DNA of 64,000 nucleotides from Schizochytrium sp. TIO01 (taxonomy: Eukaryota; Sar; Bigyra; Thraustochytrida; Thraustochytriidae), in contig SMSO01000014.1 in assembly GCA_004764695.1 (NCBI GenBank), positions 2,989,148 through 3,053,147 on the forward strand, read 5' to 3'. The notes beneath the pieces were generated by a model. That model searched no databases. It saw only the letters and a list, made by a program, of their open reading frames with translations, and was not told the DNA's origin. Shown one piece after another: positions 49,808 through 60,737 of this stretch. Every line of letters begins with the position of its first letter. Position 1 is the first letter of the stretch. The translations under genes were made by a program, and so were the position numbers.

Positions 49808-51649
49808 ATGACTGCCTTTTATGTTGAGGATAACTTTCGTAGCGAAGTCGTACTGTCGAAGATTGCGAACCATGTGCACGAGCATTATGTTGAAAGTCGG
49901 AGGCTGAGGTTGAGTTCGTCACTTAGCTTGTCAGACTCGATTGAAGACTCAGAGGAAGAGGAGGAAGAGGACACGGAAAACTCTTCAGAGCAATTGCAAA
50001 GGGATTATCACTATGCTGTGGGGGCCGAGGCGCAGACTCGCTGGGATCCAGCTGACCGTACCTGGGCGACAGACCTTTGGGAGATCACTGGTGTAGAACG
50101 AAGTACACTGCTTATCCGTAACACTTGCAAGTGCTCGGTCGTCGTGCTGAGTCAAGATGGCACCTTGATGAGATCGATCATGCCAGGACAAGAGGTGCTC
50201 ATCGTGCCTTTGGACTGGCCCACTGTGAATCGAATTTGGATTGCCGAGACAGGCCGCCATCTCTTCCGCTATGTACAAGTCGATTTACGCGTACCGCAAA
50301 AGCGAAAGGGCATCGTCGTACGGTCTTCACACTTGCGAGATACGCGAGGGTGGTTTCAGCCTAATGGCGCACGCAAGCGTGAACTGGTACTGGCAGGCCA
50401 CCAAATCGCTGCGACCCGGATTCAAAGCATAATCCGTGGTTTTCTTGTCAGGAAACCAACTCGTTGCCACCATTGCTGGCGCGTTGCCATGCGCTGCTTT
50501 GTTCAGGACGTGGTCCCGAGCGAATGTGACCAAAGAGCTATGCTCCGAATTTTACCCATGCTCCAAGAAGCTGGAATTGTACAAAATATTTTGCAGCATG
50601 AAAAACTAGAGCGAAACCAGGATCAGGCATTCCTACGCCCTTCATATTACAAACAGCACTCCACGAACAACTCAAAGTCTGCACAATTTGTGTGGTCTGC
50701 TCTGTACTACACTGCGCAAGCAAAGGAACTCCCCCAGCAGAGTAATCATGGTGTGAAACCAACAAAGGCTCAGTTTTGCCACTTGTGCCTTGAGAAGGTC
50801 ATTAAGGAAGAGATCGAGGTCCATCAAAACTTAAACATTGCGTTCCCTTGTTTTCACAACACCTTTATGAGCCAAGATTTAATTCATAAACTTGCAACGA
50901 AGTCTTGCCTCGACAAGACTACTGAAATTCAAAAACGCCAAAACAATGCCGCAACTCGTCTTCAAGCTACATGGAGAATGTCTGTCCTGAGGAGACGCGT
51001 TGTTTGCCTTATTTGCGCTGAAGAGAAACCCAGTGGCTTTATGGAATCGCATGACCACGATAATGGTGCTGATCCATGCTTTTGCTGCAAAGCGTGCTGG
51101 ATGCAGCATATTCGTGTTTGTGTTGAAGATGGTCGGTTCCAGGTACGATGCCCGTTTTACGCGTCCTGTGGTATGCCGCTCCAGACTGAGGATATCCAAC
51201 ACCTGGCTGGTAGTAACCTTATGCAACGCTTCATTATGAACCGTGAACGAAACCACGCCGAGTATGTCTCGACACTCCGTGAAGGCAATGCAGATGCGCT
51301 CTTCCTTTCTTGGGCAAATCAATATACTCGGGTTTGTCCGCAATGTTCAGTCATTATTTATCGGTTCCGTGGTTGCGACCTCATGCATTGCACCTGCGGA
51401 TATTCATTCGATTGGAAAGCCGGCCCTCGATTAGAAGCCCCGCTACCAGAGGGTACCAAGCAAGTGCTTGATAACGATCCATACGTTGTCGAAAGGGAAA
51501 ACAACACGATCAGCATTCCGGACCATGCTCAAGGAAATGAACAAATGTGGCAAGCCTCCACAAGCTCCTTGCCAAAAGTTCGTTCTTATCATGGCCGTAA
51601 GTCTCCACTTCGGAAGTTTTCCCGCCTTCGACGCTGGTTCGCTTTCTAA
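49808..51649 (+). CDS. IQ-motif protein with an RBR-like (RING1 plus Rcat-like) zinc module
   Basis: 613 residues, ATG at 49808, no intron needed. Visible parts: a disordered acidic N-terminal stretch (about 36-60); two IQ-type calmodulin-binding motifs, AATRIQSIIRGFLVRK (about 201-216) and AATRLQATWRMSVLRRR (about 381-397); a RING1-like cysteine set from CLICAEEK through DPCFCCKACW to RCPFYASCGMPL (about 400-455); and a final module with VCPQCSVIIYRFRGCDLMHCTCGYSFDW (about 509-536). The last matches the IBR/Rcat pattern, with a cysteine at the position of the RBR catalytic cysteine (GC in FRGCDLMHC). In RBR E3 ubiquitin ligases RING1, IBR and Rcat follow in order; here only one cysteine module follows RING1, with about 55 residues between them. 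Ubiquitin ligase activity, possibly Ca2+/calmodulin-regulated, is an inference. Confidence 0.8.
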   Translation: MTAFYVEDNFRSEVVLSKIANHVHEHYVESRRLRLSSSLSLSDSIEDSEEEEEEDTENSSEQLQRDYHYAVGAEAQTRWDPADRTWATDLWEITGVERSTLLIRNTCKCSVVVLSQDGTLMRSIMPGQEVLIVPLDWPTVNRIWIAETGRHLFRYVQVDLRVPQKRKGIVVRSSHLRDTRGWFQPNGARKRELVLAGHQIAATRIQSIIRGFLVRKPTRCHHCWRVAMRCFVQDVVPSECDQRAMLRILPMLQEAGIVQNILQHEKLERNQDQAFLRPSYYKQHSTNNSKSAQFVWSALYYTAQAKELPQQSNHGVKPTKAQFCHLCLEKVIKEEIEVHQNLNIAFPCFHNTFMSQDLIHKLATKSCLDKTTEIQKRQNNAATRLQATWRMSVLRRRVVCLICAEEKPSGFMESHDHDNGADPCFCCKACWMQHIRVCVEDGRFQVRCPFYASCGMPLQTEDIQHLAGSNLMQRFIMNRERNHAEYVSTLREGNADALFLSWANQYTRVCPQCSVIIYRFRGCDLMHCTCGYSFDWKAGPRLEAPLPEGTKQVLDNDPYVVERENNTISIPDHAQGNEQMWQASTSSLPKVRSYHGRKSPLRKFSRLRRWFAF

Positions 51650-52226
51650 ACTCCACCCCCCATATTTTGCGACAACTATTTAACACATCCTACTAATGCT
51701 TTCATAATATTAATAACTTATCAAGTTTAGAAATTAATTACGTGCATACGAATCGAAGTTTTGCCATAAAAGGGATAAATTCAATCGAAAAGCCAAGGAC
51801 TTATTTCCTACCTCCACGCGACTGGTTCCTGTTAAAGTCTCCCCTTTTCCCCTCGTTGATAAGAGACTCCTCTGAAATATCAATTGTAATCGTACTTTTG
51901 AAATGATATTTTGTTTGTTTTTTTATCACTTCGTTTCTCTCGGCATCTACTAAGTACGACAATGCTTGGCATGTAAAACCCATCTCGGCTTTGTAGACAC
52001 CTGACACGACAGTACATGAACCTTTCCAAAATTCACTTACGCCTGGCTAGACTACCAACTACTACTAATAGATTACTAGGCAGACCTTTGTAAACCAGAC
52101 AGCACGAATCCCCAAATTGGAAAAGGTAATAAAAATAAAAAAAAAAGAGCATGAGGAAACTGCAAAAGGCCAATCACAGGCCGCAAATAAACACGACGCA
52201 GCGGCCTCAGATCAGGCTGCACTGCA
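51650..52226. other. Intergenic spacer
   Basis: AT-rich 3' flank of the IQ/RBR gene and the promoter of the PCIF1-like gene. No gene or repeat of note. Confidence 0.45.
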
Positions 52227-54269
52227 ATGATAGGTCGCAAGAAGCGCCCCACTGTTAGTTTGACAGACTCGGACTCAGAGGTTTCCAAACGCCGCAACAC
52301 TCGCACTCATGTTGAGGAAACTGACGCCGCTGGAGTGCTGCCGCAATTAGCCACGGACAATAACAATAGCAGCAACGAGAATAACAATATCAGCCATAGC
52401 TTTATCGATTCGAGAGACTTCGCGCAAGAGAGCGACCTTGAGAACGAAGACATTGGTCAAGAAAATGCTGATCACGGCATACACAGGCTTGGTGATCAAG
52501 GAGATAATGAAGACTCAACTCATCATCCGCATAATCACCAGCAGCTTCAACAGCAAATTCATGATCTGAATGAGATTGAAGAGGAAGATGACAATACGGT
52601 TCAACATGAACTGCAGCCAAATTATTCTCTGAGCAATCATGAAGCTAACAACGATGATGATGCTAACCTTGACTCGGAAGCCCATGTAGTCGACATGAAC
52701 ACAGAGCATGAAAATCATGTACAGCAGAACGTTCATGATGTCACCAGCATTAACGATGGGCATGGTCATAATGACATAGACATTCACCCCGGTGAGGATG
52801 AACAGCATCATGTGGAACATCATAGTATTCAGGAAGAGACGCATTTTCACCAAGCAGATGAAAGTCAGGTCAGGGATTCGCATCACATACATGTAGAAGA
52901 AGGACATGACCACTCTGGTGCTGAAGTTGATGCACAAAATCAACACTCGAGTGACCTCACAGGATCTGGCCATGAGGAAGTTGGTCTATCTGCACTTCAA
53001 GATAACATGCCAAGCTTTGATGAATCAGGAATGATCAATGAGGCAGCTACGGGGGTGTCGGAAGGAGATCTTGATCATAACGGTTTGTCTGGAGAGGGCG
53101 ATGAAAATCAGCCACCCCTTGAACCTGACCGCGAGGTAGCTGCTCTACTTGCGATGCGTGCATTATCAGCTCACTTCAAGGCCACTGCTGGTCTATGGCT
53201 TCGAAGTCGATTGCAAAATCATTTTGAGAGCTGGCTTTGGCGACGAAGAGAGGATGTTGGTGCTCAATCAGTTTTGTTTCATGTTAGCAAGGAAATGCTA
53301 CCTGAAGAAGAACTGTGCCGCAAACTTTCAGCGGTTGGAGCAGATGATGCTGTAGGCATCTCTGCGTCACTAGATGCTAAAATTTCTGAAATTCATGATC
53401 AGATTGCTATTGCAGACCGTCACAATGAGGATAGTATGTTACCCAGAGGTTGCGTAAGTCGAGAAGATCTATCTGCACTTATGTGCTCCTTTCGGTATAT
53501 TGGCCATGATGGGACTCCACTAGTTGCAATTCCTTTACTAAAGTCATATTACGAAGGTCGTTTGCGGGACCTCTGGCGGAGTGCCAACCCTGATGTGGAC
53601 GAAAATGAAAAGCCACATGCCTATGATGAAGCAGTTTTCTGCTTGCTATGCCGATACCTTGCCTTGCAAGGTGGTGAGTTGAAGGGTTCTGGTGTGAATC
53701 AATGTGGTGTACTAGACACCGTTCTAGATGTACTACAAACAGAGTTTGATATAGAAGGAGAATGTTTTGGTTCACCACTGAACTCTCGTCTTCCTTGGTT
53801 TTGCACAATGTTTCCAGATGTAGACCGTCAATTTGGGAGCCAGGGTGACTTTTTTGATCAAGATTTTATCCGAGGATCGTTTGAGGCTCATCCACCCTAC
53901 ACACCTTCTGTGGTTATTCGTATGTATGAACACCTACGCGGCGCTTTGGAACGCGCCGAGGCAGCAGATGAAATACTTCAATTTTTTGTGATTATACCGC
54001 ACTGGCCGTCTCGAGCCCAAGTTCTTGCCTCAGATGCTTACGCGCGCTTGGACGAATCATCTTTCAAAACCAGTGATCTAGTTTTACGTCGATCTCGTCA
54101 TGCATTTCGGGAAGGCGGCCAGCACTACAAGGGTGATTCAGAGGTGAGAGTATCATCTGATGCAAGCACGGTTTTTATTCTACAAACGCGAGCAGCCTCG
54201 AAAGTCTACTCAGTAACGGCTGCACGGAGAGCTGCCTTGGAAAAGTCCTTTGAACCTCCTAGTCATTAA
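52227..54269 (+). CDS. PCIF1-like protein (cap-adenosine N6-methyltransferase family) with HPPY in place of NPPF
   Basis: 680 residues. Residues 1-300 are low-complexity, His/Asp/Glu/Asn-rich, after a basic start (MIGRKKRP). The C-terminal half matches PCIF1, which methylates the N6 of cap-adjacent 2'-O-methyladenosine in mRNA: CRYLALQGG, then CFGSPLNSRLPWFCTMFPDVDRQFGS, GDFFDQDFIRGSFEAHPPY, FFVIIPHW, and later GQHYKGDSE with STVFILQT. In the human protein the catalytic motif in the same context is NPPF. Here the Asn is His (residue 555, codon CAT at 53889-53891) and the Phe is Tyr. I see no N-terminal WW domain. Family membership is strong from the ordered motifs; activity is uncertain because the Asn contacts the target amine in this class of enzymes. 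The ATG at 52227 follows a long AT-rich leader. Confidence 0.85.
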   Translation: MIGRKKRPTVSLTDSDSEVSKRRNTRTHVEETDAAGVLPQLATDNNNSSNENNNISHSFIDSRDFAQESDLENEDIGQENADHGIHRLGDQGDNEDSTHHPHNHQQLQQQIHDLNEIEEEDDNTVQHELQPNYSLSNHEANNDDDANLDSEAHVVDMNTEHENHVQQNVHDVTSINDGHGHNDIDIHPGEDEQHHVEHHSIQEETHFHQADESQVRDSHHIHVEEGHDHSGAEVDAQNQHSSDLTGSGHEEVGLSALQDNMPSFDESGMINEAATGVSEGDLDHNGLSGEGDENQPPLEPDREVAALLAMRALSAHFKATAGLWLRSRLQNHFESWLWRRREDVGAQSVLFHVSKEMLPEEELCRKLSAVGADDAVGISASLDAKISEIHDQIAIADRHNEDSMLPRGCVSREDLSALMCSFRYIGHDGTPLVAIPLLKSYYEGRLRDLWRSANPDVDENEKPHAYDEAVFCLLCRYLALQGGELKGSGVNQCGVLDTVLDVLQTEFDIEGECFGSPLNSRLPWFCTMFPDVDRQFGSQGDFFDQDFIRGSFEAHPPYTPSVVIRMYEHLRGALERAEAADEILQFFVIIPHWPSRAQVLASDAYARLDESSFKTSDLVLRRSRHAFREGGQHYKGDSEVRVSSDASTVFILQTRAASKVYSVTAARRAALEKSFEPPSH

Positions 54270-54952
54270 AAACCAGGCAGGACAGAACCACATTATTTGA
54301 GATGGTCGGATCTGTGATTTGTTTCAACAGCTGCATATAGAAAAATGTTAATAGTTTCACGGAGGATAAATTATCTACCTTTCGATTTTTCCTACCGCTT
54401 CATTTAAATTTTTGAGGGAGCACATGAAATGACTTTGCTCATGACATGCTACTGTGTACCAATAAGTAAAGAAGTAAAGGTTTGCCTTATTTAAATTATC
54501 ATTCTCATTTACAATCGCAAACTGAGTATCTCATTTGCATTCCCCTTTTGTATGCTTGGTGATGATGTATCATCATTAATAGTAGCGCAGTGCAGAAGCG
54601 TAATAGATACATAAATTAAAGAAAAACGAAAATTTAAAGGCAAAAGTAGAAACCTCGACTTGTTTTGCGCTTTTCCTGCCAGAATTTAATGATCATAGTA
54701 TGGCAAGAGCCGGCTTGGGAACTATCCAGCTGAATGCACGGAGGGACCTGGAGGTTTCGTGTTGATTGTAATGAATAAGCACTAGTGATTAGTTCAACGA
54801 AGAAACCTCAAACTTCACAACCAGTTTCAAACCCAGATAGAGATGTACTGAGGCCACCGTTTACTTTCGCCACCGCTATGAGCGGGTCTATTGCGATTAG
54901 GTGTCCTACATATTTATTTAAGGAATACAAACAATCGCGCAAGATGCGATTT
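54270..54952. other. Convergent intergenic spacer
   Basis: 3' flanks of the PCIF1-like gene (plus) and the HAD gene (minus). AT-rich, no gene seen. Confidence 0.45.
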
Positions 54953-56338
54953 TCAAGTTTCTCCACGCAAAACAGCTTTGGCAAGAAGGATTCCTGCAGT
55001 GCGAACACGATCGACTTCAGAAACCCCAAAGGCACTGAGGCATTCTTGGTAAGCCTGTGTATAGCTAAAATCCGAGTCATTGACGACTTTCATTTGCCCA
55101 CGACTTTGCTCTTCGCTGGGATCCCACCAGGTGGACATAATGGTGCAATTTCGATGTGGAGCCTGCGCATGAATATGCGCAGGCGCCTCCTGTAACACAA
55201 AATAGGCATGGAATACATTATCATCAACAAATATCACGCGGCTACGTTCTGGTGCAATTTCGTGAGCCACAAGATGAGCGATAAGCTTGCCCTTTTCATA
55301 GCCGGCACTAAATATATTTGTCCCAGAAACTCGTTTTATTTTTGCACAGAGATGTTCGTTACGGACCTCCTCAATTAGTGCAGGTCCGCACAATTCATTA
55401 TGAGCTTCGTTCTTAAAGAACTCAAGCATAGAATGCTTTCCACCCACAGCTCTAAGCTTCGTGAAAAGGTCCTGAAGAAGTGCAGGTGTTGATCTAGCTG
55501 TGGCAATGAATAGCGGCACCCCTGCTGCCTGTAACATTGCTAACGACTCAATCGTACCAAACCCACCGCGAATATGGTCCACCGAGGTTATTTGCTGCAG
55601 CGAATCGTCAGGAACATTTGTGAGGACTTTATCGAAATCAAAAACTATGGCTGTATTACAAAGATCACCCCGTAGTTTTTCCATCAGCGTAGCTAAACCT
55701 TCGCAAGTCAAAAGTCGGATTGGTATAGCTCGAGCATTTCCTACCGAGATACCATTTCCCGGCAAAACTGTCAGTTTATTAGGAACTTGAGGCGCAAACT
55801 TGGGAGGACAACTTTCAGTTCGATTGAGCACAGTACCGCTCGGCTTTACAATTTCAAAGATATTATCTGCAGGGTTTGAGTTTTCAACTCCGCATGTTGC
55901 TGACACCATGCTAAATGTATTTTTCTTCGTCGCATTACCTTCATGAATACATTTGTCTTTATCATCCCCTCTATCCAACTGTGACAGTGTCGCTGGGTTC
56001 AAGCATGCTGTATGCGTCTTATGACGTACATGAAAGGCTTTCGCTGGTGGTGTCCATGCTAGCTCCTCCAACAGTCTGCGCGGACTTGGAATAACTGACG
56101 CCCTCCGCGGTGTTGTCTCTGCCCTCAAGGAGCCCAGGTTGCTCAGTCCTGCGCAGGAAGTGGACCCAGAGCGTCTTGCACGGGAATTTGGAGTGGATCT
56201 CGGTATACCTACATTTGTATTACCGGAACCCACATTGGCATTAGATATGAAGCCTGAATCTGTATCCACAATCACAGGTCCATGAAGGCGGCAAGGTGGA
56301 TGCGAATCGACCTCGCTGTTCTGAGGAGGTGACGCCAT
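54953..56338 (-). CDS. HAD-superfamily hydrolase-like protein
   Basis: 461 residues from the ATG at 56338 (upstream there is only an in-frame TTG). Residues 1-200 are polar and probably disordered, with Ser/Arg-rich patches. The C-terminal half has HAD motifs: motif I VFDFDKVLTN (Asp 234 and 236), motif II LFIATARST, and motif IV VIFVDDN. A Lys candidate for motif III lies between them in the GYEKGKLIAHLV segment. The arrangement of a large insert between motif II and the VDDN loop resembles DUF2608-type or other bacterial-like HAD proteins, but I cannot name a family with certainty. Likely a phosphatase of unknown substrate. No targeting signal stands out. No intron needed. Confidence 0.75.
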   Translation of the reverse strand: MASPPQNSEVDSHPPCRLHGPVIVDTDSGFISNANVGSGNTNVGIPRSTPNSRARRSGSTSCAGLSNLGSLRAETTPRRASVIPSPRRLLEELAWTPPAKAFHVRHKTHTACLNPATLSQLDRGDDKDKCIHEGNATKKNTFSMVSATCGVENSNPADNIFEIVKPSGTVLNRTESCPPKFAPQVPNKLTVLPGNGISVGNARAIPIRLLTCEGLATLMEKLRGDLCNTAIVFDFDKVLTNVPDDSLQQITSVDHIRGGFGTIESLAMLQAAGVPLFIATARSTPALLQDLFTKLRAVGGKHSMLEFFKNEAHNELCGPALIEEVRNEHLCAKIKRVSGTNIFSAGYEKGKLIAHLVAHEIAPERSRVIFVDDNVFHAYFVLQEAPAHIHAQAPHRNCTIMSTWWDPSEEQSRGQMKVVNDSDFSYTQAYQECLSAFGVSEVDRVRTAGILLAKAVLRGET

Positions 56339-57287
56339 GAACCACCTCAAGCGAGGAATTTATAGTGCAAGAACCCTAGATTTTGATTCACGAGTCAATG
56401 GACACAGAAAGGGGCTTCTACTCGAGATGAAAACTCTGCAGACACCTTAAGTCCCGGAGCTCGTGCGTTTGCAGGCTCTGGTAGTCTGAGGTCAAGAGCT
56501 CAGTGAGGCGTCGATGGATATAGCAATCGAGGGGAATGCAAACTCACCAAACGGGTTGGAATGGATTTCAAACGATGGAAAGACGGTTCGAAGGACAGAT
56601 AAGGAATGTAACAGCAGTAGACGACGTCAAGGAGCGCGAATGGGATCCAAGAGCAGGCAAGGTTACCTCGAGGCGACCGTTGCGGCTCGCAGCCGCGCCA
56701 ATGTCCGCACGGATTGCAGTCAGTCTGCTCTTAATTTTCTTCCTAACCTTGCCCTTACATTTCTTTTCTCTGGACTTAGGCTCGTCATAGGACCTACCTT
56801 ATTCTACTACTATGCAGGAACTTGCACTTTTTACTCATAGTAATTTTAAACACGAAACTAGTACCGAAGTAGGTAGGTAGGTACTACTGCTGTATTCCTC
56901 CCGATCACATGGTGCTTAGGACTCTGTTAAGCATTAGCTACGGCGGGTCCCATTTGAGGCATTTGAGGGAACTCGGCCTAGGAACACCACAGATAGAACG
57001 AATTTTGGTTGGAACGCTACGATACAGCTTTGAAAAGGACACGAAGAAGAGCTTTTTCGCGTAGAAACCCTCTCGAGGCAAGAACTTCGAGGTACCTAGC
57101 TGTGGCCTGGCCGGGGTCTCGCGCAGAAACGGGGCCCTGCAGCCCCTGGCGGAGGCCTGTGGCCGGGCGAGGGCGGCGTGGCGGCCTGGGGTTAGGGCGG
57201 CGCGGGTGGGACCGGCTTGCTCCTGGGCTTGGTCTCTCTGAAGAATAGCAGGAGGAGACCGAATGGGATTGAAGGAAGAACTGAGGA

Positions 57288-57329
57288 ATTAATTAATTAA
57301 TTAATTAATTAATTAATTAATTAATTAAC
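57288..57329. repeat. (AATT)n microsatellite
   Basis: About ten uninterrupted AATT units, self-complementary and so able to form a cruciform. Confidence 0.92.
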
Positions 57330-57952
57330 AAATGGCTAACTGACTTATAGGGCTGTTCTAACATCCCGGCGGCTCTTGCTGTGTTCCATTGGATCGTTCT
57401 ATTTTAAGATCTTATTCTTTTTTACTGTTATTGTTATTGTTGTTGTTGATGTTAGGAGAAATTATGATGATACTTTTTTAATGTATTTTAAATTGAAAAG
57501 GGTTTTGGTGAGAGAAGTTGAACGATAAAAGAACACTGAGAGGTCGAGATGGGGAACCGTGAACCGTGCAATCTCGAGCAATATCGGCGCCACCCTTTGC
57601 TCTTGGCGCAGGGGCTTGAAGGAGCATGCAAGAAAGACCTCTTGCAAAATGCAAAAGAAGGATGGCAAGGCAGTGCTCTTCATTTAGCTTTTCGTGCTTT
57701 GCAACCCACGATCAATTAGGCCATGGTTCCTAAACTTGAACTTTGGAGTTATCATGAGAAACTAAAAATATTAAAATAAAATAAGATAAAATGAAATAAA
57801 ATAAAGCCATGTACCAAATTTTTTCTTTCTTTTAAGTAAATGAAAGAGAACGGAGAGAAAGAACGACCCACACAGGTAGGGCGTGCGTAGGGCTAGTGTT
57901 TAGGTTAGGAACGCTTAAGGGAAAAGCCTACCAGGGGTTTCAAGATCGATGA

Positions 57953-58417
57953 ATGGAATTATCTATTGAATTTAACAAACTGACTGATCTTCGAGCTCAG
58001 CGATGGACAAATGCCCCGCCTTCAAAGCTACATTCCAAGCTGCCTTTCACGTTGTATCGAGCCGCACGATATTCTGAAGTGAGAAAGAAGTTCCTCGCGC
58101 CAATAGATTTGCAGATGAGATTTTGTGAGACCCTTGTCCACCGTCGTGTAAAATTCGGCAATGAATGCCCTTCTTTACTATCACAAGCGACCACGCTTGA
58201 GCTCTGCGAAGGAGAGTCTCCAAAGACGGAAAACGTTCGAGAAGATGGATTTATCGTATTCGCACGAAGAGAACGACCGCTCACAATCCACAGAAAGTTG
58301 CATTTGCTTGAGGCCTTACAGAACATGACCAAACCAATCTTGACGACAGGAACAACAACGTCTAAAACGTCGGAAACGAGCGTTGAGAACGGTGATGGCG
58401 TGGTAAACCTCTCTTGA
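57953..58417 (+). CDS. Hypothetical protein, doubtful
   Basis: ATG frame of 154 codons. The product is mixed charged and hydrophobic (for example PFTLYRAARYSEVRKKFLAP) with a Thr/Ser-rich end. No domain recognised. All three frames on this strand and a long ATG-less frame on the opposite strand (57997-58758) are also largely open here, so openness itself is weak evidence. It may be a gene fragment. Confidence 0.25.
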   Translation: MELSIEFNKLTDLRAQRWTNAPPSKLHSKLPFTLYRAARYSEVRKKFLAPIDLQMRFCETLVHRRVKFGNECPSLLSQATTLELCEGESPKTENVREDGFIVFARRERPLTIHRKLHLLEALQNMTKPILTTGTTTSKTSETSVENGDGVVNLS

Positions 58418-59878
58418 AGGTTTAGGCATGATTTGTTCGGGCATTTGACGATGCTCCTCTGTAATTCGAAGGGAGGTTTTCGAGTAACATGCGTAAGCCA
58501 CACCGAAAGCCTAAAATGGACGGTTTGCAGAGCATCGATGTGGCGACCGTGATTTTTGAGATGTGCGAAGATCGACTGCGGGTACGTGCGAAGATTTGAG
58601 GATGTCCATGGGTTCTGTAGAGTGGGCTCTACGAAGAGTGAGTGGAGACGAGCCTCTCTTAACGGAACCCCTTGCATGTGCCACAACGGTGGGAACAACG
58701 AGGCTGACAAAACGACAGCCGAGGCGCCGATTGGGCTTGACTCATGGACAGCGCGCAATTCCGTGTATCATATCAGGACTCCGAGGCAGGCTCGAGGTTA
58801 CGGAGATTGATGTACTGTTGACCAATTGAATATCTAGCTAGGTCGAATATAACATTGGTGTTTTAGAAAGCTGTTTGACCTGGGTTCTGCACGCGTTCTT
58901 TGCTTTTTTATTTATTTAGTTTTATATTTGTTTTGAAAAAAATAAATAAATAAAAAGTTTTTAATTTTAATTGATGCATATATATAAACAACATTAATTA
59001 GCATGATCGAGAGAAGAACCAGAAACTCAGAAGGACTCCGATAAAAAGCAAGCAAAGCGCAGCACACTCAAGAGCTCTGTTGAGCATACTTTCGATCAAA
59101 GCGCGCTAGCTTCCATGCCGTTTTCTAGTCTTCTCTGTCACTAGGGCCAATTGTTTGCTACCAAGAGGCATGCGAAGAGAGAAAGAAAGAAAGAAAGAAA
59201 GAACGAAAAAAGTGGTTGTTTGGCTTCTAAATTTATTTATTTGGCTGTTTAGTTGTTTGTTTTCACTTCTTTATTTTATCTATTTTCAATTATTCATAAG
59301 AACGCCAACCCGAATGAGAATGAGGGTCTGTCTCCAGGCACGAAGATTATGTGAACCCGGTACAGCTGCTGCGCACGCTATGGTATGATATGATATGATA
59401 TGATACGGCTTGGGGTCAGAACGAGCAGGAGCGTCGAATTGCGGGACTCTGTGCAAAACGAGGAGGAAGAAAGCAGCAGTCTTCGTCGGTTTGCAAGTTC
59501 AAGAAAGCCACGTCAGTGGGAAAGAAGAAAATCAAAAAAAGAAAGGAAGGAACTAAAGAAAAGAACTAAAGCAATCAATGACACGGAAACGGTAGGAAGC
59601 GCTAAGTAGTCCTATGGACTGCTAGACAGGGGATTGATTAGATTACATTACATTCCAAAGGACCCTCATCGCAGACCGTTCTCTCCGCTGCTTGGGTCCT
59701 CCCTCTGCAGTGCGTGCTACAGAGCTGAGCGAGCTGGTGCAGCAGGAAGAGATCGGGCTTGGCGCTGAGGAGATGGCCTCGAAGATCCTCTTTGTCAGCA
59801 CGAACTCCTGCGGCACGGCGTAGGCGGCGAGGTCCGCTGACCGTCTGCTCGATGAGGCATTGACTGCCGAAGCGAAAG

Positions 59879-59912
59879 ATTGAGTGAGTGAGTGAGTGAG
59901 TGAGTGAGTGAA
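59879..59912. repeat. (GAGT)n microsatellite
   Basis: About eight GAGT units. A (TTTG)n tract follows at about 60245-60305. Confidence 0.9.
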
Positions 59913-60737
59913 TGCTTTCTCTCCCTTCGTCTTAAAACCGGACTTCGTCAGTTCATCTGTGGCGACCAAGCCAGCTCCACCTCGGCGTCGTCCCGATTAC
60001 ATCCTCTCCCTCCACGGAGAGGACGACGCAGACGTCACCGTTCCAGAGCTGGGTTTCTTTCTGCATGAGCGAGACTGAAACGAAGCAGGCAGGCAGAAGG
60101 AGACGGAGTACCTGCGAAGGGAGACCGCTCTGCGGAGTCAGATACAGCCCAGTATATGCGGACACATACAAACCTGTAGTATCACAGATAGATCACTTGC
60201 GCAAAGTTTGGCCCTTTCACGCTCTGTGTTTCTGAAGAATTTATAATTTGTTTATTTGTTCATTTGTTTGTTTGTTCATTTGTTTGTTTGTTTGTTTGTT
60301 TGTTTATTGTTTATTTATCATTCACTCATTGTTGTTGTTCTTCTTCTTCTTTGCTTTTTTAAAGTGTTCTTTCCATTCCCATTTCTTGGTTTCTTTCTTT
60401 TAAGTTTCCCGATGGTACGATTTGAATGATATGAAGTGCATGATATGGTGATGATTTACGTAGGCATGATATAATGATACTAAGTAGGGAGGTACTTGTA
60501 TTTGAATGGAACGAGTAGAAGGTTTATACGGAAAGGTATATATAGATATATATGTATTTATAGATATATGTACATGTATATATTGATTGTAGATGATAGG
60601 GTAATTGAACAATCGAAATCGAAACAGAAGAGGACAGAAAAGGGAGGAGAAAGCAAAGCGGCTTTGGCGTCGTCGCTCGCGTCGTGCTCGCGTGTGGAGC
60701 GAGCGTTGGCGCGGAGGCGTGTGAAAGGGCCTGATAA

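Larger units (their letters stand above)
56339..60737. other. 4.4-kb repeat-rich, gene-poor region
   Basis: Besides the doubtful ORF at 57953-58417 and the microsatellites listed separately, I see no supported gene. About 57080-57240 is a GC-rich, G-run-rich block; about 57740-57830 and 58910-58990 are AT-rich with AAATAAAATAAA-type runs. On the plus strand 58489-58599 encodes 36 residues (MRKPHRKPKMDGLQSIDVAT...) that look protein-like and meet a GTACGT donor-like site at 58582, so a small multi-exon or decayed gene may exist around 58.0-58.8 kb. The promoter and first exon of the C2/FKBP-like gene should lie near the right end. Confidence 0.4.

Noticed and set aside
57997-58758. 253-codon open frame on the minus strand
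   Set aside because: Begins at TTG without an ATG near the start, has no recognisable domain, and overlaps open frames on the other strand.
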